Source of the DNA: Lactococcus sp. dk101
GTDB lineage: Bacteria > Bacillota > Bacilli > Lactobacillales > Streptococcaceae
Assembly: GCF_009601055.1 (NCBI RefSeq)
Contig: NZ_WITI01000003.1
Location: 1-64,000, forward strand
Direction of reading: 5' to 3'
Length of the DNA: 64,000 bases
The position numbers and the translations under genes were made by a program. Positions 44,716-52,640 of the stretch are shown here, in pieces. Position 1 is the stretch's first letter, and every line of letters begins with the position of its first letter. The notes under the pieces are model-generated. The model searched no databases. It saw only the letters and a list, made by a program, of their open reading frames with translations, and was not told where the DNA came from.

Positions 44716-46419
44716 TTAATCTTGATAAAGTTTGCTAAATGGAATCAAACCTTGTGTTTGATATTCTTTTTCGAATTCAGGAGAATCAAGTCTTAATTGT
44801 TCTACTGGCAATGGACGATGGTCAAAGATGTTAACATTGATGACTGTTGGTCGATTGGCTTCTTTAGCTTTTGCAAATGCTTCTTTTAGTTCTGTCACAT
44901 TGTTGACATCAAAACCTAAAGCTCCCAAAGCTGCTGCAGAAGCACCAAAGTCGGCACCAATCAAATCAACGCCTGAGTGTGGTTGTTGTCGGTCGTCTTG
45001 CTCTGCTTCGATAAATCCTAAGCTCTTATTTGTCAAAATAATATTGATAATTGGCATGTTATATTTGACTTGAGTCAAAACATCAGGGAAGACCATTGCC
45101 CAAGATCCGTCTCCAGAAATTGACCATACTTGACGGTCTGGGTATTGTGCTTTCGCACCAATTGCTGCAGGGAGCGCATAACCCATTGTGGCATACCATG
45201 CACTAGTAGTGAATCTTTGTTCTTTACTAGCGTCAAGGAATCTCATACCATCGATGGTTACATTTCCGACATCTACTTGGAAGATGGCATCATCAGATGC
45301 CATGGCATTGATTTCTTTAAAGACAGGTTCAACTTCTAGAGGTGAGCTATCAATTTCAGCGCGTTTTGCAAGCCATTCTACCCAGTTTGCTTTGTCAGCA
45401 AGCGCTGCACGATACCAATTTGTTTCTGGGAGTTGTTCTCCGACTTCCAACAATCTCTTGATGGTCAATTTAGCGTCTGCCAAGATTGACAAGTCAACAT
45501 GGTGACGACGTCCAAATTTAGTGCCGTCAATATCGACTTGAATGTATTTAGCATCTTCAGGAATAAAGAAAAATTGGAAGGGCATGTCTGAGCCCAAGAG
45601 CAAAACAGCATCTGTGTTAGAAGCGATTTCGACACCTGGTTTAGAGGCAACGCGTCCTGCTGAACCCATGTAAGCTGGGTCAGTATCAGGAAGAATTCCT
45701 TTTCCTAAGGCAGAACTCAAAATTGGCGCATGGAGCATTTTAGAAAGTTCCAAGATTTCCTTGCGGGCGCCTCTTGTTCCTTGTCCAACATAGATTAAAG
45801 GACGTTTAGCATTTTTGAGGATTTCCCAAGCTTTTTTAATTCTCTCAGGGTCTGGTTCCAAAGGCATTGGTTTTTGGTATAAATTAGCAGAAGAAACATA
45901 AACATCTTCGATTTCTTGCCAACCTAGGTCTTTAGGAATAGTAACGACAGCAACACCGCGGTTAGCATAAGCTTGACGAATGGCTTCATCCACAACAAAA
46001 GGCATTTGTTCTGCAGTCATTACGGTTCTGTTATAGATGCTGACATCTTCAAACATTGGGTTTTCATTAAATTCTTGGAAATAATTGGTGTTCATCACGC
46101 TTGTTGGAACTTGACCAACCAAAGCAAGTACGGGAATATGGTCATATTTCGCATCGTATAATCCGTTTAATAAGTGAACGGCTCCTGGTCCAGCTGAACC
46201 AAAAGTTACACCGAGTTTTCCGGTGATTTTTGCTTCCCCAACGGCTGCCAAAGCACCGACTTCTTCGTGGCGAACTTGAATGTAGTTCAAGGTGTCTTTG
46301 CGGTTATGTAATGCGTTCATTGTTGAATCAAAAGACCCACCAGGTAAACCGTAGATATTTTTGACGCCCCAATCTTCAATAACTTTTAACATCGCATCGG
46401 ATGCATTTATTTTTGTCAT
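44716..46419 (-). CDS. poxL: Pyruvate oxidase
   Basis: ThDP/FAD enzyme that turns pyruvate, phosphate and O2 into acetyl phosphate, CO2 and H2O2 (the phosphate-dependent POX type of lactic bacteria). 567 aa. YGLPGGSFDSTMNAL at the N-terminus, central FAD domain, and the ThDP motif from GDGSWAM to IILTNKSLGF. Acetolactate synthase is an alternative from the same superfamily but the N-terminus fits POX. Ribosome site AAGGAGAG. Lies downstream of a TetR gene on the same strand. Confidence 0.88.
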   Translation of the reverse strand: MTKINASDAMLKVIEDWGVKNIYGLPGGSFDSTMNALHNRKDTLNYIQVRHEEVGALAAVGEAKITGKLGVTFGSAGPGAVHLLNGLYDAKYDHIPVLALVGQVPTSVMNTNYFQEFNENPMFEDVSIYNRTVMTAEQMPFVVDEAIRQAYANRGVAVVTIPKDLGWQEIEDVYVSSANLYQKPMPLEPDPERIKKAWEILKNAKRPLIYVGQGTRGARKEILELSKMLHAPILSSALGKGILPDTDPAYMGSAGRVASKPGVEIASNTDAVLLLGSDMPFQFFFIPEDAKYIQVDIDGTKFGRRHHVDLSILADAKLTIKRLLEVGEQLPETNWYRAALADKANWVEWLAKRAEIDSSPLEVEPVFKEINAMASDDAIFQVDVGNVTIDGMRFLDASKEQRFTTSAWYATMGYALPAAIGAKAQYPDRQVWSISGDGSWAMVFPDVLTQVKYNMPIINIILTNKSLGFIEAEQDDRQQPHSGVDLIGADFGASAAALGALGFDVNNVTELKEAFAKAKEANRPTVINVNIFDHRPLPVEQLRLDSPEFEKEYQTQGLIPFSKLYQD

Positions 46420-46455
46420 GGTTCTCTCCTTGATTTTATATCTATTAAATACTAA

Positions 46456-46517
46456 CTACTTTGAAACGATTTCCATTTTTTCGCTTTTATGAAGTAAATA
46501 AATTACGTTTCAAGTAG
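46456..46517 (-). promoter_or_regulatory. poxL promoter with spaced inverted repeat
   Basis: CTACTTTGAAACG (46456-46468) and CGTTTCAAGTAG (46506-46517) are inverted 12-base arms about 38 bases apart. On the minus strand the upstream arm supplies a TTGAAA -35. A repressor dimer-of-dimers could bind; the TetR next door is the candidate. Confidence 0.45.
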
Positions 46518-46614
46518 ATTATAGGTTAAAAATGCTTAAAAGTAAACTAATTGAGTCTGTCAGCAGAAAGAAAAAAAGAACCGTATAAAATGACTCTCCT
46601 TTTATTGTCTATTA

Positions 46615-47184
46615 TTATAATTTTTCCTGTTGTTTATGAACAAACTGGATTAAAGGTGTCTCGATAAGCAGTAAGAATTTTTCCTTGAAAATCTTTGGTT
46701 TATCAGGAATTGGCTCACTAATCCAAAGTGAAATCATTGTAATCATTGACTTTGCCATATAGCGAAGTAAAAACTCATCAGAAATTTCATATTGTTCACC
46801 AGCTCCTTCATAATAAGGCTTTATCCAGTCCATATAACGCTGTTCCAAAAATCCCCACCATTCAAAATCAATTCCCGAAGTATATAAAATCCGTAGGCGT
46901 ACTCGATTTTTATAAACAAGAGGTAAAATTTCATCAGCGATAATCTCAAAAGAAGCGCTATTCTGAGTCGGAGTGTGCTTTTCCATAACTGCAAAAATCG
47001 CATCATCAGTTCGCTCACGAATTGCGATTACAAGTGCATCAATCGACCTAAAGTGGCTATAAAAAGTTGGTGGCGTAATATTTGCTTTTTTGCAAAGTGT
47101 TGCGACAGTAATTTTTTGATTTCTCCCAGCAAGATTAAAAAAACTATCAATAATGCGGTTTTCAGTTTGTTCACTTTTTCCCAT
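46615..47184 (-). CDS. TetR/AcrR-family regulator
   Basis: 189 aa. N-terminal HTH (ITVATLCKKANITPPTFYSHF, about residues 25-45), variable ligand-binding C-terminus. I chose ATG 47184: the gene's TATAAT (47206-47211) puts the transcript start near 47199, so the in-frame ATG at 47205 would not be transcribed. It is followed by poxL on the same strand; whether it controls poxL is unknown. Confidence 0.8.
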   Translation of the reverse strand: MGKSEQTENRIIDSFFNLAGRNQKITVATLCKKANITPPTFYSHFRSIDALVIAIRERTDDAIFAVMEKHTPTQNSASFEIIADEILPLVYKNRVRLRILYTSGIDFEWWGFLEQRYMDWIKPYYEGAGEQYEISDEFLLRYMAKSMITMISLWISEPIPDKPKIFKEKFLLLIETPLIQFVHKQQEKL

Positions 47185-47205
47185 AACATCACTCTTTCTG
47201 AGCAT

Positions 47206-47211
47206 ATTATA
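47206..47211 (-). promoter_or_regulatory. -10 element of the TetR gene
   Basis: Minus strand TATAAT, 22 bases before the chosen start. Confidence 0.6.
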
Positions 47212-47514
47212 CCAAAGATTACAAAATATTACATTGATAAAGTATAAGATTTTTGAAAATAAAATCGCTTGGTTATCGTGTTTTACTTTTAAATTCTTTA
47301 CAATTTATAAAGTTTCTAAAATTTCACAAATAAATATTTGCAAAAAAATCAGCTATTATCACCATTATTGAGCTATTTTTCACTGTAACTTAAACTTAAT
47401 TTATAAAAAATTGATATAAAAATTTTATAAGTATTAAAGTTTTTAAGGATTGAATTTTTATGAAATTCATAGAAAATGGAGTATAAAAGGATTTCACATT
47501 CTTCACAAATTATA

Positions 47515-47575
47515 AAACTTTATCATATATAAAGTTTTGCGAAACCTTGTACAAATAGGCTTTATCTGTTAAAAT
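47515..47575 (+). promoter_or_regulatory. Promoter of the secreted-protein cassette with upstream palindrome
   Basis: TTGTAC (47547-47552), 17 bases, TAAAAT (47570-47575) with extended TG. Immediately upstream is AAAACTTTAT and its inverse around CATAT (about 47515-47538), a likely operator. The rest of the 47250-47640 spacer is very AT-rich; a partial direct repeat (TTCTT-ACAA-TTATAAA) occurs at about 47293 and 47502. Confidence 0.6.
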
Positions 47576-47642
47576 ATCCTCAAGAAATAAAACAGCGCGC
47601 AATGATATTTCTTAAATTTAAAAATTTTAAGGAAATCAAAAA

Positions 47643-48647
47643 ATGAAATTCACAAAATCTATTGCAATCCTGTCGTTGGCAGTTCTTTCTTTGTCAATCG
47701 CACAACCAATTTCAGCTTTTGCCGAAACAAATTCAGAAGCAAGTCAAACAGCAACTGCTATCTCAAATGCAACCTCCAATGACAACGTACAAGTAAATGA
47801 CTTACAAGTCGGAAAATCAGCAACAACTGATGAAAAAGATTTGCAAGTTACTCTTCCTAAAGACGCTGACGACGATATCAAGTTGACTAACTCAGAAGAT
47901 TCAACCAATAATATTCAAGTCAGTTTGCCTGATGAATTCTCATCAAAAGCAACAGCCGTAGGTGATACAGCGGTTTACACAGGGGACGACAGCAGTTCAA
48001 ATCTCGGTTTGCAAAATACAGATAATGGTTTCCGAGCTTTAATCTCTATTAACAGCGCTGACGCGAGTCATGATTATAGTTTTGATTTAGATTTGCCCGA
48101 CGGTTATAAGTTAATTGATGCTTCATCTATTGAAAATAAATCTCCAGGTACAGGTGATATTTACGTTCTGAACGAGGATGATTTGCCTGTTAATGAATTA
48201 CAAGCGCCTTGGGCAAAAGATATAAACGGCAATGCAGTTCCAACTCATTATGTAATTAACGGTCACACTGTCACACAAGTTATTGATTTTGATGAAAAGA
48301 ACTTTGTTCCACTTGTTGCAGACCCCAATTTACGATTTTTAGGTAAGCATTGGTATAATAAAACAACAAATATTGCAAAAGCTATTGATTTAGGAATCTT
48401 AGCGTGGCAAGTGTATAGTGGAGCTAGAGGAGCTGTAATGGTTGCACAAATTATCAGAAAGAATAGAACAGCTATAACACGAATAGTAGAAAAACAAATT
48501 CTGAAAATTGTCGGTCCGAATCTAGCTGGTCTTGTTTTAAATGCAGTAAATGCTGCTGCAATTGTTGGAGGATTTTCTATTGGTAGCGCAATAGCTGGCG
48601 AATTAGATAGGTTAGATGGCTGTCGCAATGGTTACATTGGAGGATAA
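47643..48647 (+). CDS. Secreted protein with hydrophobic C-terminal domain, unknown
   Basis: 334 aa. Signal peptide (about 1-28, ending AFAE). A Ser/Asp-rich propeptide-like region is followed by a beta-rich stretch with THYVINGHTVTQVIDFD and FVPLVADP, a pattern I associate with secreted proteins of other Gram-positives. The last 110 residues are a helical, amphipathic to hydrophobic domain (LGILAWQVYSGARG, then LAGLVLNAVNAAAIVGGFSI) ending GCRNGYIGG. The tail could be a membrane-active or bacteriocin-like module released from the precursor. Cotranslated with a small membrane protein whose ribosome site is inside its stop region. Confidence 0.7.
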   Translation: MKFTKSIAILSLAVLSLSIAQPISAFAETNSEASQTATAISNATSNDNVQVNDLQVGKSATTDEKDLQVTLPKDADDDIKLTNSEDSTNNIQVSLPDEFSSKATAVGDTAVYTGDDSSSNLGLQNTDNGFRALISINSADASHDYSFDLDLPDGYKLIDASSIENKSPGTGDIYVLNEDDLPVNELQAPWAKDINGNAVPTHYVINGHTVTQVIDFDEKNFVPLVADPNLRFLGKHWYNKTTNIAKAIDLGILAWQVYSGARGAVMVAQIIRKNRTAITRIVEKQILKIVGPNLAGLVLNAVNAAAIVGGFSIGSAIAGELDRLDGCRNGYIGG

Positions 48648-48651
48648 ACGC

Positions 48652-48912
48652 ATGAAAAAAAGTAGTTTAAAAGTTGGGAAATCTTTTTACATTCTTTCCA
48701 CATTGATTTGCCTTGGACCGTCTGCCAGCTTGCTTTTGAATACAAATGGGATATTAAATATGAAGCAAATTGGCAGTATAATAATAAGTATCCCCATGCT
48801 ACTTATTTTAGGTTTTATATTTGGCAGAGGCTCTCGTGATAAAGAGGTTATGATTTTAGCCAAAGAAGCTGATGAGTTAGAAGCTAAGCTAACTCAATCA
48901 AAACGAAGCTGA
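48652..48912 (+). CDS. Small membrane protein, 'SRDKEVM' family, copy 2
   Basis: 86 aa. Two membrane segments (about 10-28 and 38-57), then GRGSRDKEVMILAKEADELE. Paralogue of the protein at 44401. Its ribosome site GGAGG spans the last codons of the secreted-protein gene, so it is translationally coupled and a candidate immunity partner. I chose ATG 48652. Confidence 0.72.
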   Translation: MKKSSLKVGKSFYILSTLICLGPSASLLLNTNGILNMKQIGSIIISIPMLLILGFIFGRGSRDKEVMILAKEADELEAKLTQSKRS

Positions 48913-49009
48913 CAATCGTTAGTTATCAGACTTTTAGTAGCGTATAACGTTACTTCTTTGAGAATGATACTATATTGACATTTTGTGTAAGAAAGTAAGG
49001 TAAAACCAA

Positions 49010-49411
49010 ATGGAAAATATGAAACATATCGAACAAATGGAGATGAAACTTCATACAATGAAAGAAGCGCTCGCTGAGGTCGCTTATCATTCGGGGGACT
49101 CTTCGTTCGACCCATATTCGATTCATTTCTTTTTATTGGAAATGGGACTTGATGGACGACATTTTGACGCCTTGTATTGGTCGCTTCGGCAGCTAATTAA
49201 AGAAAAAACGGTAGAGGAACTAAAATCGCTTGAACTAGAAACTATCCAAAAAAAGATCAATCAGATGTTGAAAGAAAAATTTGATTTAGAAGATTATTTT
49301 TCTCCCCTTTCAATTTGGAGTCTGCTTTATGGTTTTAGCCATGATTATCTTCCAGAATTGTGGATTATTGTGAATGCTAACGCGTTGGGTGTTCGTGTTA
49401 ATGATTTTTAA
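49010..49411 (+). CDS. Unknown soluble protein, 133 aa
   Basis: Helical, charged; tryptophans and aromatic residues in the C-terminal half (SPLSIWSLLYGFSHDYLPELWII). No signal or membrane segment. Ribosome site AAGG before ATG 49010, with ATG 49019 as an alternative. No family recognised. Confidence 0.65.
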   Translation: MENMKHIEQMEMKLHTMKEALAEVAYHSGDSSFDPYSIHFFLLEMGLDGRHFDALYWSLRQLIKEKTVEELKSLELETIQKKINQMLKEKFDLEDYFSPLSIWSLLYGFSHDYLPELWIIVNANALGVRVNDF

Positions 49412-49456
49412 TCAAAAGCGAGGAAGATGTCTTTGGATAATAAGAGGTAATAATCT

Positions 49457-49801
49457 ATGACTAAAAAAGCTATCATCGCTATAAAAATCATCATGTTCAT
49501 ATTGGCTATCAATCCTGCTTATCTTTTTTATGCACCCGCAAATTCTAGTGTGATAAGTTGGCTGACCTATCTTTTGGGAGCAATCATTATTTTTAGCGGA
49601 GTTTCGTATCAATCAGAAAAAATGGTTTATCGTTTTGAAAAAATCAAAGCATCAATGCTTTATCTCCTACTTTTTATTAGTTTGATGACACAATTTTTTC
49701 CAATTTCATTTCATTTTAGAGTGGTACTAGCTGTATTTACGATATTGGTTATTTGTGTTTTTATTCTGAAATACTACAATATTAAAGTCAATGAGCAATA
49801 A
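49457..49801 (+). CDS. Small membrane protein, 114 aa
   Basis: Four hydrophobic segments (about 5-22, 30-46, 62-80, 86-106). Ribosome site AGAGG. Follows the 133-aa gene by 45 bases. No family recognised. Confidence 0.65.
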   Translation: MTKKAIIAIKIIMFILAINPAYLFYAPANSSVISWLTYLLGAIIIFSGVSYQSEKMVYRFEKIKASMLYLLLFISLMTQFFPISFHFRVVLAVFTILVICVFILKYYNIKVNEQ

Positions 49802-49814
49802 TGAAAAAACTAGC

Positions 49815-49842
49815 ATGAGATATTCTTGATAAAAATATCTCA
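49815..49842. other. Hairpin after the second cassette
   Basis: TGAGATATT and AATATCTCA with a short loop; no T-run. Confidence 0.4.
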
Positions 49843-49917
49843 AGTTGGTACTTTATAGCTCATTGCCTTATGTTTATTTATGCAGTATGGACACTTATAA
49901 GGATTTATAGAAAAAAA

Positions 49918-49943
49918 TAAAAAATGCCAGTAGGCATTTTTTG
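49918..49943. terminator. trpS terminator
   Basis: AAAAATGCC, AGTA loop, GGCATTTTTT; A- and T-flanks suit both strands. Confidence 0.85.
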
Positions 49944-49948
49944 TATTA

Positions 49949-50974
49949 TTATTTAAAATAGTTAATTCCCATTGCTGATTTGACTTCGTCAAGTGTATTT
50001 GCGGCAACAGCTTCGGCTTTTTCTGATCCTTTTTTGAGGACGTCGTAAACATAGTCCATATTTTTGGCAAATTCGATACGGCGTTCGCGGATTGGTGCGA
50101 GTTCGCGATCAAGGATTTCGAGCAGGTAGCGTTTTGTTTTGACATCGCCTAAGCCACCAGCTTGGTATTGGGCTTTCATTTCAGCAATGCTGTTTGCGTC
50201 TTCTGGACGTCCAAAAACATCAAGATAATGGAAAACCATATTTCCTTCGATATGTCCTGGATCAGCGACATTGACGTGACTTGGGTCAGTGTACATACTC
50301 ATGACTTTTTTCTTGAGTGTATCTGCATCGTCAGCCAAATAAATCCCATTTCCAAGAGATTTAGACATTTTGGCATTGCCATCAAGTCCAGGCAAGCGTC
50401 CAGCAGCTTCGTTTTCAGGATAGATGCCTTCTGGTTCAACCAAAACATCAGTCGAATAAGCATGATTAAATGAACGAACGATTTCGCGTGTTTGCTCAAT
50501 CATTGGAGCTTGGTCATTTCCGACAGGCACATGTGTTGCTTTGAAGGCAGTAATATCAGCGGCTTGACTGACAGGATACATGGCAAAACCAGCAGGAACA
50601 CCTTCGCCAAAGTTCTTTTGTTCGATTTCTGTTTTGACGGTTGGATTGCGTAAAACGCGGTTCAATGATGTCAAATTAAGGTAATACATCATCAATTCGC
50701 CAAGTTCAGGGATTTGACTTTGGATGAAAATCGTTGATTTTTCTGGGTCAATTCCGCTGGCAAGGTAGTCAAGTGCGACATTTCCGACAGACTCGATGAT
50801 TTTTTCAGGTTCTTTTGCGTGGTCAGTCAAAGCTTGTTGGTCAGCCATCATGATAAAAGTGTCATAAATGCCTTCATTTTGCATTTGAACACGGCGTTTA
50901 AGTGAGCCGACATAGTGTCCGATGTGGAGTTTTCCTGTTGGACGGTCTCCTGTTAAGATAATTGGTTTAGTCAT
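49949..50974 (-). CDS. trpS: Tryptophanyl-tRNA synthetase
   Basis: Class I synthetase of 341 aa. The HIGH motif is HIGHYVGSL (near 17) and the KMSKS motif is intact (near 203). Under T-box control by the leader upstream. Confidence 0.97.
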   Translation of the reverse strand: MTKPIILTGDRPTGKLHIGHYVGSLKRRVQMQNEGIYDTFIMMADQQALTDHAKEPEKIIESVGNVALDYLASGIDPEKSTIFIQSQIPELGELMMYYLNLTSLNRVLRNPTVKTEIEQKNFGEGVPAGFAMYPVSQAADITAFKATHVPVGNDQAPMIEQTREIVRSFNHAYSTDVLVEPEGIYPENEAAGRLPGLDGNAKMSKSLGNGIYLADDADTLKKKVMSMYTDPSHVNVADPGHIEGNMVFHYLDVFGRPEDANSIAEMKAQYQAGGLGDVKTKRYLLEILDRELAPIRERRIEFAKNMDYVYDVLKKGSEKAEAVAANTLDEVKSAMGINYFK

Positions 50975-51014
50975 GAGTTTTTACTCGCTTTCTTATGATT
51001 TGATTATTTTTTGG

Positions 51015-51257
51015 TAATAAAAAACGCCGTAGAACGTTCGTTCTACGGGCGCTAATGCACGGTACCACCGTAATTTTGGAATAAAAATTCCCTTTAAGCT
51101 CATCAAAAAATGAGTGCTTGGTAACGGAAGCAACGTGATTATTATTGTTTTAAATCAGCTTTATTTATAGATGATAGCCCATTCCTTCATTATAAAATGC
51201 CTATTCACATCAACCATAGACTTTCTGAAAAAAATTAACTTGAAGTACTTTTCTATC
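51015..51257 (-). promoter_or_regulatory. T-box leader of trpS
   Basis: On the minus strand the T-box core GGTGGTACCG (around 51060-51070) precedes a terminator hairpin, CGTAGAACG/CGTTCTACG followed by a T-run (51019-51049). Upstream, GAATGGGCTATC contains the specifier TGG for tryptophan. Uncharged tRNA-Trp would favour read-through. Confidence 0.92.
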
Positions 51258-51263
51258 ACATAA

Positions 51264-51292
51264 ATTTTACCCTTATTCATGCAAAATGTCAA
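51264..51292 (-). promoter_or_regulatory. trpS promoter
   Basis: Minus strand TTGACA (51287-51292), 17 bases, TAAAAT (51264-51269). Confidence 0.85.
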
Positions 51293-51456
51293 TTGAAGGC
51301 TTTGGTAATAGATGCATTACATAAATGAGCAGATTCTTTGAATAAAATAAGAGAATGATTTATACTGAATTTGTAAAGAATATTTGACAAAAAAGAAAGG
51401 CATCGGCGATTGTGTCGATGGATTGAAAAGCTCACATTTCAATCAGGATAACAAAC

Positions 51457-51897
51457 ATGGCAAATGTATCAACAGCTTCAGCTCACTGGGAAGATTCACT
51501 CGAAGATGGATTTGGCACAATCAGTGCTGAATCTTCACAACTTTTTACAGAAGCTCCATATAACTTCAAAGCTCGTGCAGAACATACAGTATCAATCACA
51601 ACACCAGAAGAACTTTTGGGTGCTGCACACGCTGCTTGTTTTTCAATGGCCTTTTCTATGATTTTAGGCGAAAAAGGCTACACTGCTAAAAATATTGATA
51701 CAAGAGCTGATGTTACTTTTGCTGTAACTGCTGACGGTCCTGCTATCACTGAAATTCACTTGAAGAACCACTCAGAAATCGAAGGAATTTCAGAAGCTGA
51801 ATTCCAAGAAGTTGCCTTGACAGTTAAAGCAAATTGTCCAGTTTCAAAAGCACTTGCAGGTGTTGAAAAAATTACGCTTGAAGCCAGCTTGAACTAA
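51457..51897 (+). CDS. OsmC-family peroxidase
   Basis: 146 aa. The two redox cysteines are C61 (HAACFSMA) and C127 (KANCPVSKAL). The family reduces organic hydroperoxides. Shares nothing with its neighbours and is a single-gene unit. The start is preceded by CAGGATAAC, a weak ribosome site. Confidence 0.88.
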   Translation: MANVSTASAHWEDSLEDGFGTISAESSQLFTEAPYNFKARAEHTVSITTPEELLGAAHAACFSMAFSMILGEKGYTAKNIDTRADVTFAVTADGPAITEIHLKNHSEIEGISEAEFQEVALTVKANCPVSKALAGVEKITLEASLN

Positions 51898-51957
51898 TAA
51901 ATAAGATAAAAATGTGAATAAAATAAAAGATGGACAGATGAATTCTGTCTATTTTTT

Positions 51958-51971
51958 TGTCAGTACTGACA
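51958..51971. repeat. TGTCAGTACTGACA palindrome
   Basis: Exact copy, 61 bases after osmC and 57 before the VOC gene. Confidence 0.8.
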
Positions 51972-52027
51972 GGGAAAAAATAGCTGTGATTATGCTATAA
52001 TGAAAGGACAAACAAAGGAGAACAGCA

Positions 52028-52399
52028 ATGAGTTTTAATATGTGTACCAATCTTTATGTCGAAGATGTGAAAGCAGAAGCCGAATTTTTTAGTGCGATTG
52101 GTTTTTATGAAATGTCACGTCAAAAAGTTGGCGAAACGGATACTTTCATCATGGCACCAACACGTAAGGGAAATGCGCGTTTGCAAATTTGGGATATCGA
52201 ATTCATTCGTCAAATGAGTCCAGAAGTTGCAGAAAGCAAGCCTTCTATTTTATTTACAGTTACTGATGGTCTTGAAAAAATGCGTGAAAAAATTGCAGCA
52301 CAAGGCTTGATGACAAGTCCTATTTCAAAAATGGGCGAAAACTTGACTTTTAATTTCCAAAGTCCAAGTGGATCATACTTTGCATTTATGCAAGTCTAA
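52028..52399 (+). CDS. VOC (glyoxalase/bleomycin-resistance fold) protein
   Basis: 123 aa, one VOC unit: MCTNLYVEDVKAEAEFFSAIGF, then the closing FNFQSPSGSYFAFMQV. Function of this subgroup is not known. Ribosome site AAAGGAG; an extended -10 TATAAT lies at 51996-52001. Confidence 0.8.
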   Translation: MSFNMCTNLYVEDVKAEAEFFSAIGFYEMSRQKVGETDTFIMAPTRKGNARLQIWDIEFIRQMSPEVAESKPSILFTVTDGLEKMREKIAAQGLMTSPISKMGENLTFNFQSPSGSYFAFMQV

Positions 52400-52430
52400 A
52401 ATGCAAAAAAATTGAGTAAAAAAAGCAAAA

Positions 52431-52457
52431 TAGGTGGAGCAATCCGCCTTTTTTGTT
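52431..52457 (+). terminator. Terminator after the VOC gene
   Basis: AGGTGGA, GCAA loop, TCCGCCT, then TTTTTTG. Confidence 0.8.
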
Positions 52458-52568
52458 ATAATCTAAGAGAAATTGATCCTATATCATTTCATTATTTACT
52501 TGTTTTCATGTCTGATTATTTGATGAAAAAAATGCCGAAATAAAAAAATTGAATAAAGTTTTTGAGGC

Positions 52569-52597
52569 TTACATTATAGAGTTAGATGTGTTACAAT
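52569..52597 (+). promoter_or_regulatory. mgtA promoter
   Basis: TTACAT (52569-52574), 17 bases, TACAAT (52592-52597), extended TG. The spacer from 52457 to 52568 holds no clear Mg-sensing fold that I can recognise. Confidence 0.6.
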
Positions 52598-52640
52598 AAA
52601 CGAGTAATAAAAAAATTACGAAAGATAGGAGGTATACCAG

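Noticed and set aside
46454-46470. Catabolite-response (cre) site in the poxL promoter
   Set aside because: TTTGAAACGATTTCC lacks one base of the cre consensus and does not align well enough.
47460-47486. Eight-codon frame MKFIENGV upstream of the secreted-protein gene, thought of as a pheromone
   Set aside because: Located before the predicted promoter; only a chance ribosome site supports it.
43000-49801. Prophage or insertion element as the source of the accessory block
   Set aside because: No integrase, transposase, terminal repeats or tRNA attachment site found.
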